NCBI GenBank assembly: GCA_003170295.1
Contig: PNAJ01000130.1
Span: forward strand, 1-36,892
Length of the DNA stretch: 36,892 bases
Origin: Bryobacterales bacterium
GTDB taxonomy: Bacteria > Acidobacteriota > Terriglobia > Bryobacterales > Bryobacteraceae
Direction: 5' to 3'
Below, one piece after another: positions 16,216 to 24,595 of the stretch (its first letter is position 1; each line of letters begins with the position of its first letter). A model generated the notes under the pieces. That model saw nothing but the letters and a program-made list of their open reading frames with translations. It was not told the DNA's origin and did not search any database. The translations under genes were made by a program, and so were the position numbers.

Positions 16216-16825
16216 GTTGATACTCCTTCTTTAGTCTAGCCCATACGTCCGCATTGCGGACCTCTAATTCGGAGGCGATCAGAGTGCCGGGCTGTTGGGT
16301 GTTGTCGACGAACTGCCACTCGTCGGCAATGGGCGAGTAAAGCTCGAAGAAATTGCGGATTCCCGCATGATAGCGGCGGTGGATGGTCTCCGTGGGTACG
16401 GTGTGGCCGCCCAGGGACTTTCGCCTACGCACGCGATCGACGCAGATTTCGGGGGATGGGAGCCAGAAATAGAAGAGGTGGAATCGATAGCCGGTTTTTT
16501 TGAGTTCGCGAATCCATGGGGCGAAGGTTCGGCTGGCTAGGGTGGATTCGAAGGCGATGTTTTTTCGCTGCGCGCCGAGCTCGCGCAAACGAGACAGCAT
16601 GACGCGGCCAGCATCAAGCGCTGCGCCATCCGGATTGAAGGCGGATAGGCCGCGGGCGATGACATCGGCGTTTACGAATTCGTCCACATGGAGAGCGCCG
16701 TGAAGCAGGTCGGGCGCGGCGGTGCTTTTTCCGGCTCCATTCGGACCGGCGAGCAGGATTACGTTGAGGTCCACCACTACAATCCGAACATATTTTTGTA
16801 ACGTATGCTCTGTTTTCTTCGCCAT
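16208..16825 (-). CDS. Zeta-toxin-family P-loop kinase
   Basis: A 205-residue P-loop protein (COG4185/zeta toxin superfamily). Walker A is AGPNGAGKST at 26-35, then EFVNADVIARGLSAFNP with an Asp placed like the zeta catalytic base, FESTLASRTFAPWI, and the lid region RRRKSLGGHTVPTETIHRRY. FFELYSPIADEWQFVDN is a typical ending. Zeta toxins phosphorylate UDP-N-acetylglucosamine and block wall synthesis; whether this subgroup does so is not settled. The first 18 residues are unlike the family, so a GTG at 16774 or 16777 (before DLNVILLAGP) may be the true start; the ATG at 16825 lies only 8 bp from the divergent peptidase start. Confidence 0.82.
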   Translation of the reverse strand: MAKKTEHTLQKYVRIVVVDLNVILLAGPNGAGKSTAAPDLLHGALHVDEFVNADVIARGLSAFNPDGAALDAGRVMLSRLRELGAQRKNIAFESTLASRTFAPWIRELKKTGYRFHLFYFWLPSPEICVDRVRRRKSLGGHTVPTETIHRRYHAGIRNFFELYSPIADEWQFVDNTQQPGTLIASELEVRNADVWARLKKEYQHA

Positions 16826-16833
16826 ATTTATCT

Positions 16834-18741
16834 ATGCGCCGAATTATGCTTTGCGGGGTGGTTCTGTTTGCGGTTGTGGCTGCTGCGCAGAACACGCCGA
16901 AGTTGACGAAGGTGAAGGCTGCTCCGGTGGTCGCTTATGGCAACTCCGACTCCATTACGGAGCAGGAGTTGAAGGTTTATGACTACTTCCTGGCTTCCGA
17001 TCAACTGGAGGGAAGGAATCTGCCGTCGCGTGGTTTCGATACGGCGGCGCTGTATGTCGCAAGCCATCTGGCGGAGTGGGGACTGAAGCCGGGAGGCAGC
17101 ACCACTCATACAAATGGTCCGCTGCAACCTTATCTGATGCCATTTGAGCTGGTGACCAAGAGTGTGATTCCGGGCGAGACCAAGGCTTCGCTCAATGGAG
17201 TTGGTGGCGGCGGGCGAGGCGGGCGCGGGGGCGGAGGGGCTCGGACGGTCGAGTTGGAATATGGCAAGGATTGGTCGGTGGCCGCGGGCGGGCGCGGCGC
17301 GGCGCCGCTTGAGGCATTCGAGGCTGGTGGGAATTTAGCGTTTGTGGGGAACGGGTACGTTATTAACAAGACGAAGATCGATCCGTTTGAAGGGATCGAT
17401 GTAAAGGGCAAGATTGTCGTGGTGGCGGGACTTCCGGCGGAGCTCGCTGCGCAGGCTGCCGCGGGCGGACGTGGGGGTGGGCGCGGTGCGCCGAATCCTC
17501 TAGGGGAAGCTTGCACCGATTTTCTGACGCCGGAACAGGCGGCGGCTAAGAATGGCGCGGTGGCTGTCGTGACGCTTCAGAATTTTCAGCAGCTCGCGGC
17601 GGCTGGCAATGCGAACGGCGGGCGCGGGGGAGCTGGACTGAATGGTCCGGCATACACGGTGCCGAAGTTCAGAGTGACGCCCGCTTGTCCGGTGGTGCCG
17701 TCGATCACCGCCGGGCTTGCGATGACCAACGATATTTTTCAGGGTGAGAAAAAGAATGGGTCGCAGATTTTTTACGGCGCGGGCAGCGATGCCAAGCTGG
17801 ATTCGTTTGAATTGACGGCGGCGAAGAAGCTTAGTTTGAAGGTCGCGGTGAAGAGTGAATCGAATCACGCGGAGAACGTGGTCGGGATTCTCGAGGGCGG
17901 CGATCCGGTGAAGAAGAACGAATATGTGGTGATCAGCGCGCATCTGGATCACATTGGATTGAGCGCGCCGCAGGCGGACGGGCACAACGTGAACAATGGA
18001 GCGGATGACGACGGGTCAGGCTCGACGGGGCTGATGGCAATTGCGCGGGCTTATTCGGAGGGCGCGGCCAAGGGACAGCGGCCGGAGCGGTCGATTATCT
18101 TTTTATGGGTTGCGGGCGAGGAGAAGGGGCTGTGGGGTTCGCAATACTTCAATCAGTTTCCGTTTGTGGATTTGAGCAAAGTGGTCGCGAATTTGAACAT
18201 CGATATGATCGGGCGGACGAAGGGTCCGGGATACAGCGATCCGGATAAGCAGCACGTGCTGGTTGAGCAGGGTGAAGTGATGCTGGTGGGTCCGAACATC
18301 TCGAGCGACGAGTTGGAGAAGACCATTGAGACGGTGAATGACGGGTATCAGAAGCTGAAGTTAAACCATTTCTACGACGCGACGAAGCCGGATAAGGATC
18401 ATGACAATCTGGGTCCGGAGCCGCAGGGGCAGCGCATTTTCTATCGCAGCGATCACTACAATTTCGCGAAGATGGGGATTCCGATTGTGTTCTTCACTAC
18501 AGGGTTGCATCCGGATTACCATCGTCCGACGGATACTCCGGACAAGATCGATTATAAGGAGATGATGATCGTATCGAAGACGGTGTCGGCGGTGGGCTGG
18601 GTACTGGCGAATCAGGCGGGGAGGCCGGCGTTGAATAAGACTTTGCCGGAGCAATTGATGAAGGACATGAAGCTCGCGAAGGATCAGGGGTGGGGGAAGA
18701 TGACTCCGGTGCTCGCGCCGCTGCCGGGGGAGCCATTTTAG
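16834..18741 (+). CDS. Secreted M28-family metallopeptidase with RGG-rich loops
   Basis: A 635-residue exported zinc peptidase with a signal peptide (MRRIMLCGVVLFAVVAAAQ). A PA-like inserted domain occupies about residues 150-330. The catalytic M28 domain shows ISAHLDHIG (His/Asp about 370-372), GADDDGSGSTG (about 390), AGEEKGLWGS (the Glu pair near 429), NIDMIG (Asp near 457) and LHPDYHRPTDT (last His near 563), so all five zinc ligands and the catalytic Glu are present. It likely acts as a periplasmic or secreted aminopeptidase. Three Gly/Arg-rich low-complexity insertions (GGGGRGGRGGGGAR; AAGGRGGGRGAP; NANGGRGGAG) interrupt the N-terminal half. No good ribosome binding site; the start is fixed by the signal peptide. 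Confidence 0.92.
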   Translation: MRRIMLCGVVLFAVVAAAQNTPKLTKVKAAPVVAYGNSDSITEQELKVYDYFLASDQLEGRNLPSRGFDTAALYVASHLAEWGLKPGGSTTHTNGPLQPYLMPFELVTKSVIPGETKASLNGVGGGGRGGRGGGGARTVELEYGKDWSVAAGGRGAAPLEAFEAGGNLAFVGNGYVINKTKIDPFEGIDVKGKIVVVAGLPAELAAQAAAGGRGGGRGAPNPLGEACTDFLTPEQAAAKNGAVAVVTLQNFQQLAAAGNANGGRGGAGLNGPAYTVPKFRVTPACPVVPSITAGLAMTNDIFQGEKKNGSQIFYGAGSDAKLDSFELTAAKKLSLKVAVKSESNHAENVVGILEGGDPVKKNEYVVISAHLDHIGLSAPQADGHNVNNGADDDGSGSTGLMAIARAYSEGAAKGQRPERSIIFLWVAGEEKGLWGSQYFNQFPFVDLSKVVANLNIDMIGRTKGPGYSDPDKQHVLVEQGEVMLVGPNISSDELEKTIETVNDGYQKLKLNHFYDATKPDKDHDNLGPEPQGQRIFYRSDHYNFAKMGIPIVFFTTGLHPDYHRPTDTPDKIDYKEMMIVSKTVSAVGWVLANQAGRPALNKTLPEQLMKDMKLAKDQGWGKMTPVLAPLPGEPF

Positions 18742-18795
18742 GCGATAACATGGCTGGAAACCAAGTACGTCTGCGGTGCCGCTGATTGCCTCCTG

Positions 18796-20286
18796 TCAAT
18801 CGCTCTTCACTGTGGTTTCCTCATCTTCGTGCTTTATTTCCAGCTGCTGAGAAAGAGTGAGGTTTTTTCTCCTGTGAATAATGTTGTAGCCGACCGTGTA
18901 GCAGTACACGCTCGCCGGAACGAAGCGGATCGCAACATTATCGACATTCGTGGTCATGCTTTTTGTTTTCGAGGTGACAAGGGTGTCGCTCAACTTATTC
19001 GCCTGGCAAAAGCTAACAATGTTTTCGAGTTCCTTAGGGTCGCTGCAAACCCTATCGGACCACTTAACCTCGACAGCCCATGCTGGCTTCTGCTTATTCC
19101 CAAGCATCACCATATCCACTTCGCCATCGTGCCATCGGGCGTAATATAGCGTAGTGGAGCTGTGAAACCACTGAGCAAAAATAGCGGTTTCTGCTAAGTA
19201 CGGAATGGCGCCATCATCTGGCTTTACGGGAGAAAACAGTGCGGCCCGCATCGATGGATTGGTCAGATAGACTTTGAAAAAATTGGCTCGGTGAAATCTC
19301 TTGGCGCTGTGATCCACCCGATGTACAACTTTGATCAAAAAAGCCGCCTCAAGATACTCAATGTATCGCTTTATAGTATTTTTAGCTACTCCCGAGTTCT
19401 GGGACAGTTCGCCCAGAGAAATCTCGTTCGCCGTATTAAACGCAAGCGTTGTGAAGAGGTAATTTAGTTCTTGAATGTCGCCTATACCATACAAGCTCGG
19501 TAAATCCCTTAGCAAAACCTTATCGATAATATCGCTCTTAATGAACCGGGCGGGATCGGCTTGTATTACCGGAGAAAAAATCACTTCGGGATAGCCGCCG
19601 AAATTAAGATAGTATAGAAACTGCTCATTGAGCAGGTTGATGTCTTGCGCGAAGAAGAAATGTCCTTTGGGGCTTGCGTGTGCTGATGGTGCCTCATCCA
19701 GGAGATTTGTCTTATCGAGCAAATTGAGGTATTCGTAAAACGTAAGCGGCGGGAGTAGAAAATCGGTAAAGCGCCCCGCTCCCGACTCCTCACTTTTCAG
19801 TCGGAGTGCGGCGGCAGCGGAGCCAGAGGCGACCGCCTTTACATTGGGGAAGGTGTCGACTACGGCCTTCAGGTGGACTTCCCACTTTCGTAAGTATTGA
19901 ACCTCATCGAAAAAGATATAGATCCGCTCCGATTTGTAATCTAGCCCGCTCGCCTGCGCATAAAAAGCCAGCAACTTGTCCATACTGAGGCCGTTGTAGA
20001 TAGGGTGATCCACTGAGATGTAACATATTGATCGAGCCGGAGTCCCCTCGTCGAGGAGCGCTTGAATCGCGTGAAAAATCATGACGGTCTTTCCAACGCG
20101 TCTCGGCCCCATTAGTACGATGGCTCTGCGAACGGTTCTGGTTTTAACAAGAGGAAAGAAGAGATCGAAGTATGCACGTGGCTTCCACGCCCGATATGAC
20201 GACCCGATGCTAGGAGCTTCTCCAGACCACCAAGGGTTCTCCAGATTGATGCGCTGTATTATGTCGTCTCGCGAAATCGCCTGCAT
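18796..20286 (-). CDS. AAA-family ATPase with DUF4143-like C-terminal domain
   Basis: A 496-residue protein: Walker A GPRRVGKT (residues 60-67), Walker B YIFFDEVQY (about 123-131), then a sensor-like AVASGSAAAALR. Next comes a winged-helix segment (ISLGELSQNSGVAKNTIKRY) and a DUF4143/PD-(D/E)XK-like end (DGEVDMVMLGNKQKPAWAVE, then VKWSD) whose D...E-x-K residues are spaced as in a nuclease fold. Such ATPases are widespread, often horizontally acquired, and poorly characterised. The gene appears AT-richer than its neighbours, consistent with transfer (estimated by eye). It is a single-gene unit with a palindrome 26 bp upstream of its start. Confidence 0.88.
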   Translation of the reverse strand: MQAISRDDIIQRINLENPWWSGEAPSIGSSYRAWKPRAYFDLFFPLVKTRTVRRAIVLMGPRRVGKTVMIFHAIQALLDEGTPARSICYISVDHPIYNGLSMDKLLAFYAQASGLDYKSERIYIFFDEVQYLRKWEVHLKAVVDTFPNVKAVASGSAAAALRLKSEESGAGRFTDFLLPPLTFYEYLNLLDKTNLLDEAPSAHASPKGHFFFAQDINLLNEQFLYYLNFGGYPEVIFSPVIQADPARFIKSDIIDKVLLRDLPSLYGIGDIQELNYLFTTLAFNTANEISLGELSQNSGVAKNTIKRYIEYLEAAFLIKVVHRVDHSAKRFHRANFFKVYLTNPSMRAALFSPVKPDDGAIPYLAETAIFAQWFHSSTTLYYARWHDGEVDMVMLGNKQKPAWAVEVKWSDRVCSDPKELENIVSFCQANKLSDTLVTSKTKSMTTNVDNVAIRFVPASVYCYTVGYNIIHRRKNLTLSQQLEIKHEDEETTVKSD

Positions 20287-20311
20287 TGAATCAGGTTAGC
20301 AGCCAGACCAG

Positions 20312-20335
20312 CTAGAGTCAATGCTCTGACTCTAG
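20312..20335. promoter_or_regulatory. Operator-like palindrome upstream of the AAA ATPase
   Basis: Perfect 9-bp arms ctagagtca / tgactctag are separated by atgctc, ending 26 bp upstream of the ATPase start at 20286. The place and symmetry fit a repressor site; nothing in the sequence names the regulator. A ggag followed by GTG at about 20392 opens a 13-codon frame that goes nowhere and may be a remnant of a lost gene. Confidence 0.45.
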
Positions 20336-20426
20336 TTGAGGATGCGCGGATATACTACTTAGATTCAGTATTTTACGGAGATATTCCAGTGCCGCGCAAG
20401 AGCCAATCCTGTTTCCGCGCCCGGGT

Positions 20427-21311
20427 CTAAAGGATTTTGATCGCGGATTGGTCGGCTACGCGGTGGATGTAGGCTCGGGCTTCGGCGTAGTCTTCTGCCG
20501 ACTTCAGGTGCTCCAACATTAGCGGGGCGTCTACTGTGGTTAGTTCTTTTAAATATGTCGCGTAGTTGATTTGGCCTCGGCCGGGGATGGTTTCTTGAAA
20601 GTGGACGTTATATTCGCCTTTGGTTTCCCACGCGAGGTCCTTGGCGTGGCAGGAGAGAATCCAGGGGCGGAGTTTTTCGAAGCACTCTTGGATTACTTCG
20701 GAGTTGCGGTAGTAGCGGTCGGGAGTGTTGATGATATTGCAGACGTCTAAGTGGACTCCGAACGACTGGCGGTCTACCGCGTGGATTAGCTTCACATAGG
20801 AGTCGGGGCCGTCGGGGAGGCTCCAGGGCATCATTTCTATTGAGAATTTGGTGTTCTTTGGTTTTACTTCGTCGATTAGCTTGCGGACGTTTTCTACTGT
20901 AGCGTCGAAGAATTCTTTGGATAGGTTTTTGGGATTGGGGCCGTACCAGAGGTCGGGGTTGAAGGAGCCGGCTATATCGACACAGCATCTTGCGGCTACG
21001 GCTTCGGCTAATTGCAAGCGCTCGGCTACGTAGCGGAGATTGTCGCGGCGTTTCGCCGGGTCGGGGTCGAGCATGTTGCGCCACGCTCCGACTTCGGCGA
21101 TGACTACATTCTCGGCGGCGAAGGCTTTTTTAATATCGGAGGGATTTCCGTTGGGGCAGTAGGCTGCCGTATAGCCTAGGCGGCGGTGTTCGCGGGCGAG
21201 CTCGCCTGGGTCCTCGGATTTTAGGAACACCGGGCCACCCAGGCGAATGGGACGGGTTGTGCCACCAATGGCTAACAGAGGGGCTGCGAAGAGGAAATTT
21301 CGGCGGGTCAT
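20427..21311 (-). CDS. Exported sugar-phosphate isomerase/epimerase-like TIM-barrel protein
   Basis: A 294-residue protein of the xylose isomerase-like TIM barrel family (AP_endonuc_2). The N-terminus MTRRNFLFAAPLLAIGG is a twin-arginine-type signal. Metal-site residues are visible in FSIEMMPW (Glu), VHLDVCNI (Asp), SCHAKDL (His, Asp) and LMLEHLKS (Glu). Relatives act on sugars or inositol derivatives; the substrate here is unknown. Tat export implies folding with a metal before secretion. It lies downstream of the TIGR03118 gene on the same strand, but a hairpin at 21329-21359 separates them. Confidence 0.85.
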   Translation of the reverse strand: MTRRNFLFAAPLLAIGGTTRPIRLGGPVFLKSEDPGELAREHRRLGYTAAYCPNGNPSDIKKAFAAENVVIAEVGAWRNMLDPDPAKRRDNLRYVAERLQLAEAVAARCCVDIAGSFNPDLWYGPNPKNLSKEFFDATVENVRKLIDEVKPKNTKFSIEMMPWSLPDGPDSYVKLIHAVDRQSFGVHLDVCNIINTPDRYYRNSEVIQECFEKLRPWILSCHAKDLAWETKGEYNVHFQETIPGRGQINYATYLKELTTVDAPLMLEHLKSAEDYAEARAYIHRVADQSAIKIL

Positions 21312-21328
21312 GCTAGCAGAGAGAAATT

Positions 21329-21359
21329 GGGGACAGACATCGTTTCCGTGCCTGTCCCC
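21329..21359. terminator. Hairpin with ggggacag / ctgtcccc arms
   Basis: 8-bp arms ggggacag (21329-21336) and ctgtcccc (21352-21359) surround a 15-nt loop, between the stop of the TIGR03118 gene and the start of the TIM-barrel gene. It could be a terminator, though no T-run follows. The arm is the same ggggacag found at the ends of the mobile elements at 10172 and 11190, so it may instead be a single REP of that family. Confidence 0.45.
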
Positions 21360-21365
21360 GCTTTG

Positions 21366-23141
21366 CTACTTCAAATTGACGGTCACGCCGGCTTGGGAGC
21401 TGGCGGTTCCCGACATAATGATCACCGGGACGGGGCCTGTTCCTGCGCCTGCTGGAACTACTGCCTCCACCATCATCACGCCTGCGATTTGGCCCGGAGC
21501 AGAACCGGCGTAAATGACCTGCGCGGTCTTCCCGCCGATCGTCATGGTCACTGGCGCGACGGTCTCGGCCAGCACGAGTGCGTTATACCTGGCGCCGTCC
21601 ACTCCTGGAGGAGTGGTTTGGCCCAATCCGGTGGCGTACAGAACCACTACCGATCCCGCGGCGGCCGCGTTGGTTGCTGTGTTCAGTGTGCCGTCCTGAT
21701 TCAACGCCAGCAGCGCTCCACTGCCGCTTGCGTTCAACGTGAACAAGCCTGGCGATGCGGCTGCCACCGTGGCCTGCATGGTCGCGGCGGTTACGGTCCC
21801 TGAAGTCACGACGATGCTTGCGGTCCCGCCGGTGATGCCCCAGGGAACAATCACGTTAGTCTGGTCCGCGTGCGTATAGAGGATCGGCGCGGGGGTGCCG
21901 TTGATGGTGACCGTGGTTCCGCCCAGCGTGGTCGCATCGGCGACCGGCGTACTCAGGCTGGGAGACCGCACTTCCGGTCGCGGACCGACGCCGATTCCGG
22001 TCAGCGCCAGCACTTCTCCGGGAGAAATGGGACCCGAGACGAGGCTCGCGCCGTTCAGCGCTCCCGTCACTTGCGGCGGCGGGGCAAGGCTCCCTAGGAG
22101 CCCGTGAACCTTGGTATCGCCGTTAAAAATGCCCGCCGTGAAATAGAGATAGTTCTTGTCGCCGCCGCTCCCGCCATTTCCGAACAGAAGCGTCCATAGT
22201 CCCTGGATCGAGATCGCCTTCCCGGTCGCGTCCTGCATGGTGCCCAGCAGGTTGCCCGATTTCGGATCGAACGCGTTGATCTTTCCGTCCCCGAAATTGC
22301 CGACCAGCACGGCGCCTCCGAAAGCTCCCCACGCGGCGGGCGCCATTGCCACTCCCCAAGGCGAATTCAGAGGACCGCCCGATGTCAGCCTCTGGAGCAG
22401 ATTGCCGTTCAGATCGAAAACATCGACCACGCCGTTGCCCACGCCCGCGAGGTCGTTCTTCTTCGTCGGGTCCTGCTTCGCGAACATGACGTACAGATTG
22501 CCGTTCATAGGCGAGATGTTGAACGGCGCATACCCGGCTGGCAGGTTTATATCCGTAAAGCCGCCCGGTACGGTTGTGAGTTTGAAATTGGTGTCGAGCA
22601 CGTCGATCTTGCCGTAACTGAAATTCGCCAGGTACAACAGCGGGCCCTGAGCGGCGGTGGCGATCGCCATGCCCTTATAGACCGTTCCCGCCGCCGAGTT
22701 GTCGATCATTACGATGGACGCCGCTACGGCTCCGTTATTCCATCCGGAAACGGTGCCGTCCTCCGTGGCAAAAATGAAGGACGCGTTTTTGCCGTTGGGG
22801 AGGAGGAATCCGGCAGTGCTGTTATTCACCTGGCCGGTCGGCGTGGACGGCGTCGCCCCGCCCGCTCCGGGCGGAATCGTCACTACCAGCGGGGTGATCG
22901 TAACCCCGGTCGTAGTAGACGCGCTGCTATATAACGTTGTGTTCCCCTTGCCGTGGTTGGACACCCAGAACGGACTGGTGCCGCTGAATGACATCCCCCA
23001 CGGGTCAACCAGATTTGGATCGGTCATGTCCGCAAGGCCGGGGACGTCGGAAACGAGATTGTGCTGAATATAGACGTTCGCGCCACTTTGCGCGTTCGCA
23101 ACTACGATCGAAAACATGGACAGCAGTGCTAGTCGAGTCAT
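21366..23141 (-). CDS. Exported TIGR03118-type protein with a TIGR03437 (Solibacter) C-terminal domain
   Basis: A 591-residue exported protein with a signal peptide (MTRLALLSMFSIVVANAQS). Residues about 20-365 form the TIGR03118-type beta-propeller-like domain (DPNLVDPWGMSFSGTSPFWV, SPWGVAMAPAAWGAFGGAVL). Residues about 370-591 are the TIGR03437 domain with its standard phrases: NGASLVSGPISPGEVLALTG, QTNVIVPWGI, VVLYATGLGQT and VIYAGSAPGQIAGVMMVEAV. That domain is best known from Solibacter and its relatives, which supports the host assignment. An aggagg about 8 nt upstream fixes the start at 23141. Function unknown; probably cell-surface. Confidence 0.9.
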   Translation of the reverse strand: MTRLALLSMFSIVVANAQSGANVYIQHNLVSDVPGLADMTDPNLVDPWGMSFSGTSPFWVSNHGKGNTTLYSSASTTTGVTITPLVVTIPPGAGGATPSTPTGQVNNSTAGFLLPNGKNASFIFATEDGTVSGWNNGAVAASIVMIDNSAAGTVYKGMAIATAAQGPLLYLANFSYGKIDVLDTNFKLTTVPGGFTDINLPAGYAPFNISPMNGNLYVMFAKQDPTKKNDLAGVGNGVVDVFDLNGNLLQRLTSGGPLNSPWGVAMAPAAWGAFGGAVLVGNFGDGKINAFDPKSGNLLGTMQDATGKAISIQGLWTLLFGNGGSGGDKNYLYFTAGIFNGDTKVHGLLGSLAPPPQVTGALNGASLVSGPISPGEVLALTGIGVGPRPEVRSPSLSTPVADATTLGGTTVTINGTPAPILYTHADQTNVIVPWGITGGTASIVVTSGTVTAATMQATVAAASPGLFTLNASGSGALLALNQDGTLNTATNAAAAGSVVVLYATGLGQTTPPGVDGARYNALVLAETVAPVTMTIGGKTAQVIYAGSAPGQIAGVMMVEAVVPAGAGTGPVPVIIMSGTASSQAGVTVNLK

Positions 23142-23243
23142 GGATATCCTCCTCGGATTAAGCGATTATATCCAAGCTGGGCGAGCGTGCGTGGATAGGA
23201 TGGAAGATTTACAAAAGTTTCACAAGAGGTGGGGGGATTAAGG

Positions 23244-23954
23244 CTACAGGCTGAGCACTGGACACGGCGAATCGCGAATGATGGCGTAGGTGTTCGACCG
23301 GAGTTGGCCGAACGCCTCATGAACCTTTCCGGGGCCCGTGACGAGAAGGTCGGCATGGGCTTCGAGCGCCGCTTCGCGGACCACTTGGGAGACGTGGCCC
23401 CCTTCGGCGTGAACCGTTTCGAGTTTCGCTCCAAACGCCTGAGCCAGCTCCTCAGCAAACTTGATCAGATCCCCGCTTGCCGTCTCTACCGCGCACAAAA
23501 TATTATGGATTTCGCTCCCGGCCGACGGATTTTCAGTATGCGCGTTGGTCCACACGGGGCAATGGGAATCGTGCAGCACTTTTGCCGCGGTCGAGCCGAG
23601 GAGCAGGCTGCGGAACGTGCCGTACCCGTGCGTTGGCATCATGATGAGGTCGACAGCGTTATTCCCTGCGTATTGCGCGATTTCGAAGGCCGGATCGCCT
23701 ATTTTGACAACTCGCTCGGCACCGGGAAACTCGAACTGGCGGAGCCTAGCGGTGGCGCCCTCCTCCATCGCGGGTATATCGACGACGATCGGATAGCCGT
23801 CGGGACCGCCATAGGCGCTCAGTGGAATTTGAATGCTGTGCAACAGAGTCACTTTGGCGTTGAACCGGCGCACCCAGGATTCGACCGGAGGACGCGTGGC
23901 CTGGCAGCGCGCGGAAAAATCGACGGGGAACAGGATATGGGTGAAGGTTTTCAT
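23244..23954 (-). CDS. Tandem-domain universal stress protein
   Basis: A 236-residue cytoplasmic protein with two Usp domains. The first (KTFTHILFPVDFSARC to about residue 140) ends with the ATP-binding pattern MMPTHGYGTFRSLLLGSTAA. The second (IHNILCAVETASGD onward) has a degenerate site, TGPGKVHEAFGQLRSNTYAI. Usp proteins bind ATP or AMP and modulate stress survival. The start is at 23954, whose ATG overlaps the stop of the DUF1080 gene (ATGA); an in-frame start further upstream would lie inside that gene. It is the last gene of the NDH-2 unit. Confidence 0.88.
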   Translation of the reverse strand: MKTFTHILFPVDFSARCQATRPPVESWVRRFNAKVTLLHSIQIPLSAYGGPDGYPIVVDIPAMEEGATARLRQFEFPGAERVVKIGDPAFEIAQYAGNNAVDLIMMPTHGYGTFRSLLLGSTAAKVLHDSHCPVWTNAHTENPSAGSEIHNILCAVETASGDLIKFAEELAQAFGAKLETVHAEGGHVSQVVREAALEAHADLLVTGPGKVHEAFGQLRSNTYAIIRDSPCPVLSL

Positions 23955-24592
23955 TTGAGAGGGGTCACGCTGATCTGTTTGAAGGAGATGACGCATTCTT
24001 CGTCGTGATGCTGCAGGGCAATGTAGCCTTCGACGGGACGCGGGCCGCGATCGGGCTCGAACGATTTTTTCTTTTCAGGCACGGGCGATGTGCCGTCGTA
24101 ATCGGTGACCAGAACGCCATTGACTTTCACGATAGTGCGCAAGCCTTTGAGTGTGATCTCCATGGTATTCCACTCGCCTGCCGGCTTGTAGGGGCGGGCG
24201 AGGGCTTTGGTCATGGAATAAAGAACGCCGGTCGAGTGCCAGTCGTCGTCGCGATTATCGATCTGGACCTCGATGCCTTTGTTGATGGCGTCATCCTCAT
24301 TTTGGGGCTCGATGGGAATGCGGATGAAGACGCCGGAATTGCCTTTTTCGTTCGACATTTTGTAGACCACTTTGATGGTCGCGTTGCCGATTTTCTGTTT
24401 GGTGAACCACAGCAGGCCTTTACCCGTGGTGGTTTCGAGCAGGCCGTCTTTGACGGTGAAGCCCGCGAGCGCGGTGGCGCCCTGCTGACGGCCGATGGCC
24501 TTCCAGCCGTCGAGGTTTTTTCCATTGAACAACTTCGTTTCCGCTTGCAGCGACGCGGCGAGGGTGGCGAGCAGGAATAACTTTCTGGTCAT
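23951..24592 (-). CDS. Exported DUF1080 (3-keto-disaccharide hydrolase-type) protein
   Basis: A 213-residue exported protein with a signal peptide (MTRKLFLLATLAASLQAE). The family opening is LFNGKNLDGWKAIG, followed by concanavalin-like sandwich motifs NSGVFIRIPIEPQNED, GIEVQIDNRDDDWHSTGVLY, GEWNTMEITLKG and GYIALQHHDEECVISFKQIS. DUF1080 members bind or cleave carbohydrates; some hydrolyse 3-keto glycosides. It starts 3 bp after the membrane glycosyltransferase-like gene ends and overlaps the Usp gene by 4 bp. Confidence 0.9.
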   Translation of the reverse strand: MTRKLFLLATLAASLQAETKLFNGKNLDGWKAIGRQQGATALAGFTVKDGLLETTTGKGLLWFTKQKIGNATIKVVYKMSNEKGNSGVFIRIPIEPQNEDDAINKGIEVQIDNRDDDWHSTGVLYSMTKALARPYKPAGEWNTMEITLKGLRTIVKVNGVLVTDYDGTSPVPEKKKSFEPDRGPRPVEGYIALQHHDEECVISFKQISVTPLK

Positions 24593-24595
24593 GAT

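Noticed and set aside
23229..24008. 259-codon plus-strand frame
   Set aside because: Antisense to the universal stress protein gene, whose ATP-binding pattern is clear.
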